A stretch of DNA of 64,000 nt from Litorimonas sp046250185 (GTDB lineage: Bacteria > Pseudomonadota > Alphaproteobacteria > Caulobacterales > Maricaulaceae), in NCBI RefSeq assembly GCF_046250185.1, contig NZ_CP176469.1. One strand, written 5' to 3'. The number at the start of each line of letters is the position of its first letter. The first letter of the stretch is position 1. The position numbers and the translations under genes are program-made. Under the pieces are notes generated by a model. That model had not been told where the DNA came from, made no database searches, and was given only the letters and a program-made list of their open reading frames with translations. Below, one piece after another: positions 35,559 through 44,523 of the stretch.

Positions 35559-36229
35559 GTGCGGAGCTTGTGCCGCTGATGGGGTATGAGGCAGTTTCGG
35601 AGGCCGATATGCGCGTGCGGGCGCAAGCGGTTTTGGATCAACTCTCGTCCCGCCGCACCATTCGTGATTTCGCTGATACACCTGTGCCGCGCGATATAAT
35701 CGAGACTTGCATTAAAGCGGCGGCAACCGCTCCGTCTGGCGCGAACCATCAACCTTGGTATTTCGTCGCAATTTCTAATCCAGAGATGAAGCGCAAGATA
35801 CGTGTGGCAGCAGAGGCGGAAGAAGCTGAGTTCTACGGGGGGAAAGCGCCTGATGAATGGCTTGATGCGCTCGCGCCGCTCGGCACAGATGCGAGCAAGC
35901 CTTTCCTCGAAACGGCGCCGTGGCTGATCGCTGTTTTCGCGCAGCGTCGCGGCGGAGAGCAAGCGGGGCAGGATAAGAAGAATTATTACGTCACGGAATC
36001 TGTGGGGCTCGCAACGGGTATGCTGATCACAGCGCTGCACAATGCAGGACTTGGCACCCTTACGCATACGCCAGCCCCGATGGGCTTCCTGCGCGATATT
36101 TGCGGACGGCCCAAAGATGAAAAGCCATTCGTTTTGATGGTGGTCGGTTACCCCGCCGACGATGCACACGTGCCGGCTCATGCAATGATTAAAAAGCCAC
36201 TCGAAGATATCTCTGACTTTATCGAGTAA
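35555..36229 (+). CDS. Nitroreductase-family flavoprotein
   Basis: A 224-residue FMN-dependent nitroreductase-like protein. The FMN-binding start SSRRTIRDFADTPVP and AATAPSGANHQPWYFVAI are typical, and a GYPADDAHVPAH end is seen. It is the third gene of the kbl-tdh unit (ATGA overlap) and is followed by a strong bidirectional terminator. Substrate unknown; related enzymes include iodotyrosine deiodinase-like and NAD(P)H nitroreductases. Confidence 0.9.
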   Translation: MSAELVPLMGYEAVSEADMRVRAQAVLDQLSSRRTIRDFADTPVPRDIIETCIKAAATAPSGANHQPWYFVAISNPEMKRKIRVAAEAEEAEFYGGKAPDEWLDALAPLGTDASKPFLETAPWLIAVFAQRRGGEQAGQDKKNYYVTESVGLATGMLITALHNAGLGTLTHTPAPMGFLRDICGRPKDEKPFVLMVVGYPADDAHVPAHAMIKKPLEDISDFIE

Positions 36230-36236
36230 TCGCGCA

Positions 36237-36280
36237 CGAAAAAACCCGCCAGCCTCACGGCGCTGAGGGGGCGGGTCATT
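36237..36280. terminator. Bidirectional terminator between nitroreductase and csbD
   Basis: ACCCGCC (36244-36250) and GGCGGGT (36270-36276) with an inner CCTCA/TGAGG pair form a strong stem. On the minus strand it is followed by T6 (plus-strand A run ending at 36244); on the plus strand by CATTTT. It can end both the kbl-tdh-nitroreductase and the csbD transcripts. Confidence 0.88.
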
Positions 36281-36370
36281 TTGCTGGCAAACCTATAAAA
36301 GGCGCCAGACGAGATGCTAGCCACTCGTGGAGTGTGCCAGACTTTTGTAATGTAACTTAGTTTTTATAGA

Positions 36371-36541
36371 CTAGTCTTCGAGACGATCTTTGGCGTCGCC
36401 AATCGCGTCTTGAGCTTTGCCTTTAAGTTCTTGGGCTTTGCCCTTGGCTTGCATTTCTTTGTTGTCAAGCGCGTCGCCTGCAGCTTGTTTTGCTTTACCA
36501 GCAAGTTTGTTGGCTGCACCTTTGATGTGTTCGCTTTCCAT
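36371..36541 (-). CDS. CsbD-family stress protein
   Basis: A 56-residue, highly charged, Ala/Lys/Gly-rich helical protein (ESEHIKGAANKLAGKAKQAA) of the CsbD family, commonly induced by general stress. Translation should start at ATG 36541, because AAGGAG lies just before it and inside the longer possible frame beginning at 36556. A GGAAC-type promoter is upstream, overlapping the stop of the Host_attach gene. Confidence 0.9.
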   Translation of the reverse strand: MESEHIKGAANKLAGKAKQAAGDALDNKEMQAKGKAQELKGKAQDAIGDAKDRLED

Positions 36542-36573
36542 AATATTCTCCTTCATGTGTGTTGTACTTAATC

Positions 36574-36598
36574 AATGCATGTGGCGGCATTTGGTTCC
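36574..36598 (-). promoter_or_regulatory. Candidate EcfG-type promoter of csbD
   Basis: Minus-strand GGAAC (36594-36598), 16 bases, then CATT (36574-36577), one mismatch from CGTT. As at hemerythrin, the GGAAC begins at the stop codon of the upstream gene. CsbD genes are classic general stress targets, which supports the call. Confidence 0.45.
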
Positions 36599-36999
36599 TA
36601 ATCAATGGCTTTTGAAATTGATCTTTCGATGTCGTCAATGCTGCTATTGATGAGTGTCTTGTCGACTTCGTGCAGCATTTTTGCATTTACTTCGTCGTGG
36701 AGTAGCGGTCGTATTTCGCCGAGCGTGTTAGGATCAGCGCACAAAACAAGTTTCTGAAAGTCGCCAGCATGCGCCATGCTATAGAGCTTCTCTGCGATGA
36801 TTTTTGAGAAGGTTGCTTCGTTCAGTTCTTGGTCGGACATATCGGGCGGGGTTTTGCCAGATGGGCCTTGATCGGCCAGATCACCCGGTGTCCAATGCCC
36901 ATAGCTGCGTAATCCACCATCTTTCATCCGAAATAAATTGGCTTCTTCGCCTGATGCGACAACGACAAGTGTGTTGTGGGGTAATTTCAAATCGCTCAT
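36598..36999 (-). CDS. Host attachment (AtsE-like) family protein
   Basis: A 133-residue protein similar to the Host_attach family first tied to plant-attachment genes in Agrobacterium. The typical start NTLVVVASGEEANLFRMKDGG, a FSKIIAEKLYSMAHAGDFQKLVLCADPNTLGEIRP core and a VDKTLINSSIDDIE end are present. In other bacteria the family is small, cytoplasmic and stress-linked. It precedes csbD on the same strand, and csbD's promoter abuts its stop. Confidence 0.82.
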   Translation of the reverse strand: MSDLKLPHNTLVVVASGEEANLFRMKDGGLRSYGHWTPGDLADQGPSGKTPPDMSDQELNEATFSKIIAEKLYSMAHAGDFQKLVLCADPNTLGEIRPLLHDEVNAKMLHEVDKTLINSSIDDIERSISKAID

Positions 37000-37125
37000 A
37001 TATCTCTCCTGGTGTGCTTAGTAAATCTACGCCTTACTGCCTTAATCGTTGCATATCTGCAGACAGAGCCTCCTTAATTTGGTGTTGCATGGCGATGGGC
37101 GGAGGCGCATAGCCCCGTTCACATT

Positions 37126-38394
37126 ATGACCGCTCCTGCCAACATATCCGCCTCGATCAAGCTGCCTATGCCGCGCTGGGAATTCGTGTGCATGGTCGCC
37201 TCTCTTATGGCGCTGAACGCCTTTGCGATTGACATCATGCTGCCCGCCATGGGCATTATCGGCGAGCATTACGGCGTGACGGGCAATCAACAGCAATGGC
37301 TGCTCTACAGCTATCTCATCGGATTTGGCGCACCGCAGCTACTCTTTGGGCCGATCTCAGACAGATTTGGGCGCAAGAATTTGTTGCGTATCTGCCTCGT
37401 CTTTTACGCCATTTTTGGCCTAGCTTGCATGTTGACGCATAGCTTTGCTTTGCTGCTGCTGATGCGCTTTTTACAGGGTATCTTCTCCTCTGGCGTGCGT
37501 GTCATCGCCGTTTCAATCGTGAGAGACCTCACGGCGGGGCGAGGCATGGCTAAGATCATGTCGCTTGTTATGACGATCTTTATGATCATCCCGATTATCG
37601 CGCCTGCCGTGGGGCAGGGCGTGATGATGGTCGCAGGATGGGAGTGGATGTTCGGAGTGCTAGGCATTGCGGCGCTGATGATTTTAGTTTGGGTGCAGTT
37701 GCGCCTACCCGAAACTCTCAAGCCCGAAGACCGCAGCGAGCTAAGCTTCAAGCGCGCGGGTGTTGCTTTCAAATCCGTTCTTACCACCCGTATGACCTTT
37801 GGTTACATGGCGGCGAGCGGCGTGATTTTCGGCGCGTTGTTCGCTTTCATTGCCGCCGCAGAGCAAATCTTTGACGAGGTCTTCGGTGTCGGCAAACGCT
37901 TTGCGATTTGGTTTGCGATTATTGCGGGCACTTTGGCGGTGGCGAACTTTGCAAATTCGATGATCGTTGAGCGCTTTGGGATGCGCCGCATCAGTCATAT
38001 CGTGCTGATCTTATTTACGCTGCTGGCCTTCACGAATTTCCTCGTGATGACATATGCGGGTGAGAAACTGATCTACTTCCTGCCGCTCTTTGCCCTGACA
38101 TTTGCTTGCTTTGGTATGCTCGGCGCGAATTTCTCCGCTATCGCAATGGAGCCACAGGGCAAGGTCGCGGGAACGGCCAGTGCAGTTTACGGCTTCTCAA
38201 CAACGACTGTGGCCAGCGGGTTTGGCTATCTTGTCAGCTCAAGATTTGACGGCTCCGTTGCGCCAATCTTGCTTGGTTTCGTTGGGTTGGGTCTATTGTC
38301 CCTGACGATCATCCTGATAACCGAGCGCGGAATATTGTTTGAACGCGCAGCATCGCGCGGTGGGCGCCAAAGAGCTAAAGACAAGCGAGTCTAA
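37126..38394 (+). CDS. Bcr/CflA-type MFS multidrug transporter
   Basis: A 422-residue, 12-helix major facilitator protein. Bcr/CflA features are AIDIMLPAMGIIGEHYG in helix 1, the FGPISDRFGRKNLL motif A loop and a late MEPQGKVAGTASAVYGF. Probably a proton-driven drug or metabolite exporter. It stands alone and is convergent with the next gene. Confidence 0.9.
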   Translation: MTAPANISASIKLPMPRWEFVCMVASLMALNAFAIDIMLPAMGIIGEHYGVTGNQQQWLLYSYLIGFGAPQLLFGPISDRFGRKNLLRICLVFYAIFGLACMLTHSFALLLLMRFLQGIFSSGVRVIAVSIVRDLTAGRGMAKIMSLVMTIFMIIPIIAPAVGQGVMMVAGWEWMFGVLGIAALMILVWVQLRLPETLKPEDRSELSFKRAGVAFKSVLTTRMTFGYMAASGVIFGALFAFIAAAEQIFDEVFGVGKRFAIWFAIIAGTLAVANFANSMIVERFGMRRISHIVLILFTLLAFTNFLVMTYAGEKLIYFLPLFALTFACFGMLGANFSAIAMEPQGKVAGTASAVYGFSTTTVASGFGYLVSSRFDGSVAPILLGFVGLGLLSLTIILITERGILFERAASRGGRQRAKDKRV

Positions 38395-38397
38395 GAC

Positions 38398-38871
38398 TTA
38401 GCCATATTCATTGCGCAGAGCGTTCATGAAATCTGCCAGTTCTTGCGGGTTGCAACTCATCGGATCGATGGCCCCTGGGATAGGTATTTTTGAATTTTTC
38501 ATATTCACGCTGACAAAGTTGTTTTTCCAAGAGAACAGGTTCTTTTTTCCAATGCGGGTCGTCCCAAAGGATTCCACATCTGACCAATTCACAAAATGCG
38601 AACGGTATAGAGCGCGCGTTTCAAAACCCTCTTGGGTTAACTTCAAATAAGCCGCATTCGGGAGGGCTTGGACGCCCAAAACTATCGCGCCAAGCCCAAA
38701 TATGAGCCGCATAATTATGACGCCAGAGCTCACATCTTCTGCCGCGTAAAACGTCACCCACAGCATGAAAAGAAAGAAACCGCAGAAAAAAAGATATTTT
38801 GCGGGGATAGCGCGATATGTAATGGGAAGTTTAAAGCCCGACTGATCGGGCTTTAAGGACGGTTCAGTCAT
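38398..38871 (-). CDS. Membrane protein with PH-like domain (STM3941-type)
   Basis: A 157-residue protein with two hydrophobic helices (about 25-45 and 53-72), then a PH-like beta domain (LTQEGFETRALYRSHFVNWSDVESF) ending in a helix QELADFMNALRNEY. It resembles small STM3941-like proteins; function unknown. Codons 6-13 form a perfect 9-bp hairpin with a four-base loop (38833-38854), which may influence translation. It is eight bases downstream of the acyl-CoA ligase stop in the plus direction, so the ligase follows it closely on the minus strand. Confidence 0.75.
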   Translation of the reverse strand: MTEPSLKPDQSGFKLPITYRAIPAKYLFFCGFFLFMLWVTFYAAEDVSSGVIIMRLIFGLGAIVLGVQALPNAAYLKLTQEGFETRALYRSHFVNWSDVESFGTTRIGKKNLFSWKNNFVSVNMKNSKIPIPGAIDPMSCNPQELADFMNALRNEYG

Positions 38872-38879
38872 GTCCGTCT

Positions 38880-40499
38880 TTATTTCGTATAGTGGTCTTT
38901 ATAGACTTCCTTCAGCTCCCGCTTGAGGATTTTGCCTGTTGCGCCGAGGGGAAGTTCGTCTTGGAAGACGATCTCATCAGGCAGCCACCATTTCGCGCAT
39001 TTCGCGGTGATGCACTGCTTAATTTCGTCAAGGTCAGGCGATTTTCCAGGCATGGCTTGGACGATCAGGAAGGGGCGCTCTTGCCACTTTTCATGTGCGA
39101 TCCCGATACAGGCGGCCATGGCGACCTCTGGATGATCAGCGGCAGCGTTTTCAACTTCGATTGAGCTGACCCATTCACCGCCTGATTTGATGACATCTTT
39201 CGAGCGGTCCGTGATTTCCATGTAACCGCGCGGGTGAAGTTTCGATACGTCGCCTGTGGCAAACCAACCGTCATCGGTGAAGCTATCCGAGCCAGCCCCT
39301 TTGAAGTAGCCACTGGCAATCCACGGGCCGCGCACTTGGAGGTGGCCTTCCGCTTCGCCGTCCTGTGGCAAGATATTGCCTTCATCATTAACGATACGCA
39401 TATCGACGCCAAATATACGACGCCCCGCATAGAGCTTGTCTTGGACCGTGCTGTCATAGTCCGACAAATCTGTGCCAGGATAAGGACAATAGGTGCTGCC
39501 GAGCGGTGATGTTTCCGTCATGCCCCAACCTTGCTGCATCGGGATGCCGAGGTCTTGCTCATAAGCACGGAGCAGGCTCTCGGGCAGGGCGGACCCGCCG
39601 ACGAGGGCTTTCTTGACTGAACTCAGATCAATATTATTGGCTTTGGCGTGGTTATAAACACCGAGCCAGACTGTCGGCACACCCGCCATCAGTGTTACGC
39701 CCTCTTGCGTAATCATTTTGCACATATTCGCGCCGTCTAGGCCTGGCCCAGGCATGACGAGTTTCGCCCCAACCATAGCGGCCGAATAGATAAGGCCCCA
39801 AGCGGAGACGTGGAACATTGGGACCACAGCCAAGATGACGTCATTACTGCCGCCGCCGATCACGTCCATAAAGCAACCCGCCATAGCGTGCAGGATCGTG
39901 GAGCGGTGGGAATAGAGAACGCCCTTCGGGTCGCCCGTCGTGCCAGATGTATAGCACAATGTGCAGGCCGTATTTTCGTCAAACCGCTCCCACTCGATCG
40001 TGTCAGGATGGTCGCTGATAAAGCTCTCATAGTCTTGCACGTCGGTTTTATAATCAGGCATGCCCGCTTTGTCGGTCATGCAAATCCATTTTTTAACTGT
40101 GGGGCAGGCAGCGGACACGCCGTCAATGATAGGGCCAAATGTTGTGTCAAACATCAACATCGTGTCTTCGGCATGATTGACCATCCACGCGATTTGTTGA
40201 GGTTTGAGGCGAGGGTTGATCGTATGGACAATCGCGCCGATCGAGCTGACAGCGTAGTAGATTTCTATGTGGCGATAATTATTCCACGCAATCGTTGCCA
40301 CGCGGTCACCTTTTTTTATGCCAGCCGCCAGCAGTGCGTTTGCTAGCTTCCGCGTCCGCTTTGCACAATCCGCCCAATTATAGCGATGCTCTGACAGATC
40401 GGCGTTAAGGGTGTAGATCTCGCGATCTTTGTGAACGGTGGCGGCGTGCTCGATCAGGTCACTGATCATAAGCTCGTGCTGCATCATAAGGCCTTGCAT
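38880..40499 (-). CDS. Long-chain acyl-CoA synthetase (AMP-forming)
   Basis: A 539-residue ANL-family ligase that activates fatty acids. The AMP motif YTSGTTGDPKG is near residue 185, GWGMTETSP near 335, and FATGDVSKLHPRGYMEITDRSKDVIKSGGE (read across about 410-440) gives the late motifs; the final catalytic lysine is in LPLGATGKILKREL. ATG 40499 (MQGLMMQHELMISDL) is chosen because GGGGAG lies upstream at good spacing and homologues begin this way; earlier ATGs are less likely. It is divergent from the threonine dehydratase gene. Confidence 0.92.
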   Translation of the reverse strand: MQGLMMQHELMISDLIEHAATVHKDREIYTLNADLSEHRYNWADCAKRTRKLANALLAAGIKKGDRVATIAWNNYRHIEIYYAVSSIGAIVHTINPRLKPQQIAWMVNHAEDTMLMFDTTFGPIIDGVSAACPTVKKWICMTDKAGMPDYKTDVQDYESFISDHPDTIEWERFDENTACTLCYTSGTTGDPKGVLYSHRSTILHAMAGCFMDVIGGGSNDVILAVVPMFHVSAWGLIYSAAMVGAKLVMPGPGLDGANMCKMITQEGVTLMAGVPTVWLGVYNHAKANNIDLSSVKKALVGGSALPESLLRAYEQDLGIPMQQGWGMTETSPLGSTYCPYPGTDLSDYDSTVQDKLYAGRRIFGVDMRIVNDEGNILPQDGEAEGHLQVRGPWIASGYFKGAGSDSFTDDGWFATGDVSKLHPRGYMEITDRSKDVIKSGGEWVSSIEVENAAADHPEVAMAACIGIAHEKWQERPFLIVQAMPGKSPDLDEIKQCITAKCAKWWLPDEIVFQDELPLGATGKILKRELKEVYKDHYTK

Positions 40500-40577
40500 G
40501 GGCATCTCCCCGGAGAAAATTGTTTTTGTTATATCTCTATTTCCACCTAATAGAACCATCGTCAACAGGAGTCCGTC

Positions 40578-41552
40578 ATGTCAGTCCCACCCAAATTTGA
40601 AGATGTGCTATTCGCAGCAGAACGATTGGACGGTCACGCGCGCAAAACCGAGCTACTACGCTCCGACATCATCGATGACATGACGGGAAAAACTGTCTGG
40701 TTTAAGCCCGAATGTTCGCAGAAGGTTGGGGCGTTCAAATATCGCGGGGCGTTTAACCGCTTATCCGCAATGACCGCGGCAGATCGCGCCAAAGGCGTCG
40801 TCGCTTACTCTTCTGGCAATCACGCGCAGGGTGTCGCGCGGGCGGCCAAGGAACTCGGCATCTCTGCGATTATTGTCATGCCCGAAGACGCACCCAAAGT
40901 GAAAGTTGACGGCGTGATCGCGGATGGGGCGGAGGTTATTTTCTATGATCGCACGACTGAGAGTCGCGAGGAGATCGCAGATCGCATCGCCGCCAAGAAA
41001 GGCCGCACCATAGTCCCGTCCTTTGACGATCCCTACATCATCGCAGGGCAGGGCACAGTGGGGTTGGAAGTGGCGCAGTCAGGCATCGACTTTGACGCGC
41101 TGATTACCTGTATCGGCGGCGGCGGATTGTGCGCAGGCATCAGCCTTGCCATGAACAAACTGTCCCCTGCGACGAAGATTTACGGCGCAGAGCCGCAGAA
41201 TTATAACGACCACCAAATGTCCCTAGAGGCAGGTGCGCGGGTGCGTCTCAAATCCACGCCGCCAACACTCTGCGACGCGCTGATGACGCCGATGCCTGGT
41301 GCCTTGACGTGGCCGATCAACTCGCAATCGCTCTCAGCTGTTTTCGCCGTAACAGACCTAGAATGTCTGCAAGCTATGGCCATCGCCAAACGGGAATTGG
41401 GTGTGCAACTGGAACCAGGCGGCGCTGTCGCCATGGCCGCCTTGCTCGGCGGGGCGATGAAAGACGATGCTGCGCAGACGATTTGTATCATTTTGTCAGG
41501 CGGAAATGTCGATCCAGAGGTCGCCGTGCGGGCCGATGCTTTGCGGATTTAG
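40578..41552 (+). CDS. Threonine/serine dehydratase (fold-type II PLP)
   Basis: A 324-residue catabolic-type dehydratase, without the regulatory ACT domain of biosynthetic IlvA. The PLP lysine is in KVGAFKYRGAFNRL, the carboxylate loop is SSGNHAQG and the phosphate loop is GGGGLCAG. Likely reactions are threonine to 2-oxobutyrate or serine to pyruvate; serine racemase or threo-3-hydroxyaspartate dehydratase are alternatives. The ATG follows AACAGGAGTCCGTC. The kbl-tdh route and a RidA-like protein are elsewhere in the window. Confidence 0.9.
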   Translation: MSVPPKFEDVLFAAERLDGHARKTELLRSDIIDDMTGKTVWFKPECSQKVGAFKYRGAFNRLSAMTAADRAKGVVAYSSGNHAQGVARAAKELGISAIIVMPEDAPKVKVDGVIADGAEVIFYDRTTESREEIADRIAAKKGRTIVPSFDDPYIIAGQGTVGLEVAQSGIDFDALITCIGGGGLCAGISLAMNKLSPATKIYGAEPQNYNDHQMSLEAGARVRLKSTPPTLCDALMTPMPGALTWPINSQSLSAVFAVTDLECLQAMAIAKRELGVQLEPGGAVAMAALLGGAMKDDAAQTICIILSGGNVDPEVAVRADALRI

Positions 41553-41666
41553 CAAGAGCGTATGGCATCCATTCGAGCAAATTTCTGATTATTTATTTGG
41601 AATTCGCGGCTGACACCCCTATTTACTGCCCATACGCGAGCGGTGATCGCTGGCAAGGAGGCCGAT

Positions 41667-42497
41667 ATGGGCAACTTAAATCTCGCAGCGGATAGCAATC
41701 CTGACATCTGTGTTTGGTCGAGGCTAAAGCAAGAAGCGGCCGCGTACGCGACGAAGGAATTGGCATTGTCATCGCTGCTACACGCCACGATCTTGGATCA
41801 AGAAAACCTTGGCAGTGCCCTCGTCAATCACTTGGCAGAGAAGCTAGCGACCCCTGATTTGTCGACGCTCAAGCTTCGTAAAGTGCTGGCCGAAGCGATA
41901 GAGGCCGATCCGACGATTGTCGAATATGCGGCCAAAGACTTGCTCGCCGTGAAAGAACGCGACCCCGCTTGCACCAGCTTTTTACAAGCATTTTTATATT
42001 TCAAAGGTTTTATGGCGATCCAGACGTTTCGCCTGTCCCACGCGCTCTACAATTCTGGCCGTGATCTGTTCGCCTTTCATTTACAGAACCGCGCCTCAGA
42101 ACAATTTGGTGTCGATATCAACCCCGCCGCCCGCATTGGTCACGGCATTATGCTGGATCACGCGACAGGTTTCGTAATGGGCGAGACGGCTGTGATCGGG
42201 CATGACTGTTCGATCTTGCATGGCGTCACATTGGGTGGGACAGGGAATTTGGACGAAGATCGTCACCCAAAAGTCGGGAATAAAGTCCTGATCGGAGCCA
42301 ATGCCGCTGTCCTCGGCAATATCAAAATCGGAGACGGCGCAAAGATTGCTGCAGGTTCCGTTGTTCTGAAAGCTGTGCCCGCAAATTGCACAGTCGCTGG
42401 CGTGCCCGCCAAACCCGTGGGCGGCCCGTGCTGCGGCAACCCTGCGAGTTCCATGGACCAGACATTCGAAAATCAAGCATTAGGAGAGGCCAAATGA
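41667..42497 (+). CDS. cysE: Serine O-acetyltransferase
   Basis: Makes O-acetylserine, the first step of cysteine synthesis. About 276 residues: an N-terminal helical domain (WSRLKQEAAAYATKELALSS), then a left-handed beta-helix of hexapeptide repeats with DINPAARIGHGIMLDHATG, the active-site histidine in SILHGVTLGGTG and a flexible tail. AAGGAGG at 41655-41661 sets the start at ATG 41667. It is followed by ATGA overlap with the DUF3126 gene. The sulfate-activation operon at 57 kb supplies the sulfur side. Confidence 0.95.
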   Translation: MGNLNLAADSNPDICVWSRLKQEAAAYATKELALSSLLHATILDQENLGSALVNHLAEKLATPDLSTLKLRKVLAEAIEADPTIVEYAAKDLLAVKERDPACTSFLQAFLYFKGFMAIQTFRLSHALYNSGRDLFAFHLQNRASEQFGVDINPAARIGHGIMLDHATGFVMGETAVIGHDCSILHGVTLGGTGNLDEDRHPKVGNKVLIGANAAVLGNIKIGDGAKIAAGSVVLKAVPANCTVAGVPAKPVGGPCCGNPASSMDQTFENQALGEAK

Positions 42498-42712
42498 GCC
42501 CCGAACAAATCACCCAAGTCCGTAATTATCTCTGCTCCCGCTTCGGCACAGAAGGCATTACGATTAAGCCGCGCAAAGTCGCTGACAGCGTGGAAGTCTA
42601 CCTGAATGATGAAATCCTTGGGCTTCTATATATCGATAATGAAGACCCCAACGATATTTCTTACGACCTGAATATCTCGATCTTGCAACAAGATCTCGAC
42701 GACCACGCATAA
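42494..42712 (+). CDS. DUF3126-family protein
   Basis: A 72-residue protein typical of alphaproteobacteria, starting MSPEQITQVRNYLCSRFGTE and ending with an acidic QQDLDDHA tail. A short alpha/beta fold is suggested by VEVYLNDEILGLLYIDNE. Function unknown; it is usually next to cysE. Start set by ATGA overlap with cysE; the stop overlaps the next start (TAATG). Confidence 0.88.
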   Translation: MSPEQITQVRNYLCSRFGTEGITIKPRKVADSVEVYLNDEILGLLYIDNEDPNDISYDLNISILQQDLDDHA

Positions 42713-43236
42713 TGGCAATTTATAAGCTCGGTTCTGTCACACCCGATATAGACCCCACCGCGTGGGTTGCGCCCAATGCGCAAGTCATGGGGAATGTGAA
42801 ATTGGCCGAGCAAAGCTCTGTCTGGTTCGGGGCCGTGCTGCGCGGGGATAACGACCTTATCTCGGTTGGTGCGCGCTCGAATGTGCAAGATAACTCTGTG
42901 CTGCACACGGACCCTGGCATGCCGCTGGACATTGGCGAAGACGTCATTATTGGTCACCAAGTCATGCTGCATGGCTGCACGATTGGAAATAATACGCTGA
43001 TCGGAATTGGCGCAACGGTGCTGAACGGGGCCAAGATCGGTAAGAACTGCCTGATAGGCGCGCATGCTTTGATCACAGAAGGCAAGGAAATCCCAGACGG
43101 CTCTATGGTTGTCGGCGCCCCCGGCAAAGTTATTCGACAGCTATCGGAGCAGCAGATCGCTTTTTTAAAGATCAATGCGGACGTTTATGTCGCCAATGCC
43201 AAACGCTTTGCCGCTGATTTGGAGCAGATCGGGTAG
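42712..43236 (+). CDS. Gamma-type carbonic anhydrase family protein
   Basis: A 174-residue left-handed beta-helix protein. It has the YrdA/CaiE/Cam-like pattern PTAWVAPNAQVMGNVKLAEQ, QDNSVLHTDPG and GHQVMLHGCTIGN, whose histidines (in LHTD, IGHQ and LHG) would bind a metal shared between subunits. Many members lack proven anhydrase activity. It is the last gene of the cysE unit and is convergent with the GYF-domain gene. Confidence 0.92.
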   Translation: MAIYKLGSVTPDIDPTAWVAPNAQVMGNVKLAEQSSVWFGAVLRGDNDLISVGARSNVQDNSVLHTDPGMPLDIGEDVIIGHQVMLHGCTIGNNTLIGIGATVLNGAKIGKNCLIGAHALITEGKEIPDGSMVVGAPGKVIRQLSEQQIAFLKINADVYVANAKRFAADLEQIG

Positions 43237-43253
43237 GATCAACTTCCCCCGCT

Positions 43254-43805
43254 TTAGCGATCAATATCCCAAAGCGCTTGCACGCGGCGGTCCATATCTG
43301 CGCCGATATTAAACCACGACATACGGTTTTCGAAACTATCGAGGATAAACAAGCGGTCATCTGCGTTGAGCGGCTGGCTCAAAATATTGCGTAACTCATC
43401 CGCTGTCGCCGCCGCCTGCAAGAGCCAGAGCGTATCGCCAATCCGTTCAACCTGACCGAGACCCTGCAGCGTGCGCAGAAAGTCCATACCTTTGCCCGAC
43501 CGTATTTCAGCCATGACCATGAAGACTGATTTTTTGGCCGTGGGTTGAGGCGCAGCAGGCTCCGCATTTTTCTGTTGATTATCAGGGGTTTGCGATAACC
43601 AGTTCATCAAGCTAGGGTCCGCACTCACGGGACGGAAGTCTTGCGTTGGGTTTTGCGAAATCAGCGATTGCGCCGTCACCCGACCCTCGCACATATATTG
43701 CCACAGAATTTGATCTGTGAACGGCCCATATGCTTGCGCATCGACCTGAATATACCACTGCCGCGTGGCAGGTTGGGTTTGATGGATATGCGACTGTCCG
43801 TTCAT
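43254..43805 (-). CDS. GYF_2 (DUF4339)-domain protein
   Basis: A 183-residue soluble protein. An N-terminal GYF_2-like domain (about 17-70, WYIQVDAQAYGPFTDQILWQ with W-Y-GPF-L pattern) may bind proline-rich peptides. The Pro/Ala-rich linker is followed by a C-terminal domain (about 95-183, MVMAEIRSGKGMDFLRTLQG; LFILDSFENRMSWFNIG) I do not recognise. No signal peptide. Convergent with the carbonic anhydrase-like gene and divergent from the rhomboid gene. Confidence 0.75.
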   Translation of the reverse strand: MNGQSHIHQTQPATRQWYIQVDAQAYGPFTDQILWQYMCEGRVTAQSLISQNPTQDFRPVSADPSLMNWLSQTPDNQQKNAEPAAPQPTAKKSVFMVMAEIRSGKGMDFLRTLQGLGQVERIGDTLWLLQAAATADELRNILSQPLNADDRLFILDSFENRMSWFNIGADMDRRVQALWDIDR

Positions 43806-43860
43806 ATGCTTATATGCCAGTGATTCTATCCAAAGCGGTAGTCAGCAAATAAGGTTAGCC

Positions 43861-44523
43861 ATGACATATGAAAATCGCGAACCTATGTTCAATTTTTCTG
43901 AACCCACCCCCGTCTATTGGGCTGCGATTATGGTGGTGATCGAAGTTTTGACGATTTTCGCGGTCGGGCCGCTTGGCAATTTGCTGGCCACATATGGCAT
44001 TATGCGCCCGTTCGGCACGATGCCGCTCGGGCCGCAGATCATCTCTCTGCTGGGGCACGGGTTTTTGCATAGCGGCTGGGCGCATGTGTTGATGAATTCG
44101 CTCTTCGGTATTGTGTTCGGTATTGTGACCATTCGCGGGGCGAAGGTTCTCGCCACGTCACGCGGTAAGCGTAGCTCTGGCGCAGGGGCGTTTTGGCTGA
44201 TCTTTCTGCTCGGCGTGATTGGCGGCGGGGTCGCGCAATGGCTGGTGTGGAAAGTTATGGGTACGACAAGTGCAGCGATGGTCGGCGCATCTGGCGGCGC
44301 ATCAGCTTTATTCGCGGCCGCGGGCTGGGCCATGGGCGGCCGCGCGCAAATGCTACAATTCGGGCTAGGCTGGGCGATTGTGAATGTGGTGCTAGTGGTT
44401 GCGGCGCCGATCCTTGGCACGAATGTATCATGGGCGGGACATATGGGCGGTTACGCAGCGGGCATGGTCATCGCGCCATTGCTGGTTCGCGCCAATAGCA
44501 CAGGTTTCAGCGTCTTGCGCTAG
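43861..44523 (+). CDS. Rhomboid-family intramembrane serine protease
   Basis: A 220-residue protein with about six membrane helices. The catalytic serine is in VGASGGASALF (GxSG) and the histidine in SWAGHMGGYAAGM; HSGWAHVLMNSLFG supplies the helix-2 His/Asn region. The spacing fits a small bacterial rhomboid. Its last four bases overlap the end of the convergent membrane-protein gene. Confidence 0.9.
   Translation: MTYENREPMFNFSEPTPVYWAAIMVVIEVLTIFAVGPLGNLLATYGIMRPFGTMPLGPQIISLLGHGFLHSGWAHVLMNSLFGIVFGIVTIRGAKVLATSRGKRSSGAGAFWLIFLLGVIGGGVAQWLVWKVMGTTSAAMVGASGGASALFAAAGWAMGGRAQMLQFGLGWAIVNVVLVVAAPILGTNVSWAGHMGGYAAGMVIAPLLVRANSTGFSVLR

Noticed and set aside
41558..41637. GCGTATGG and CCATACGC arms upstream of cysE
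   Set aside because: Perfect 8-bp arms but 64 bases apart with no supporting structure between them; probably chance.
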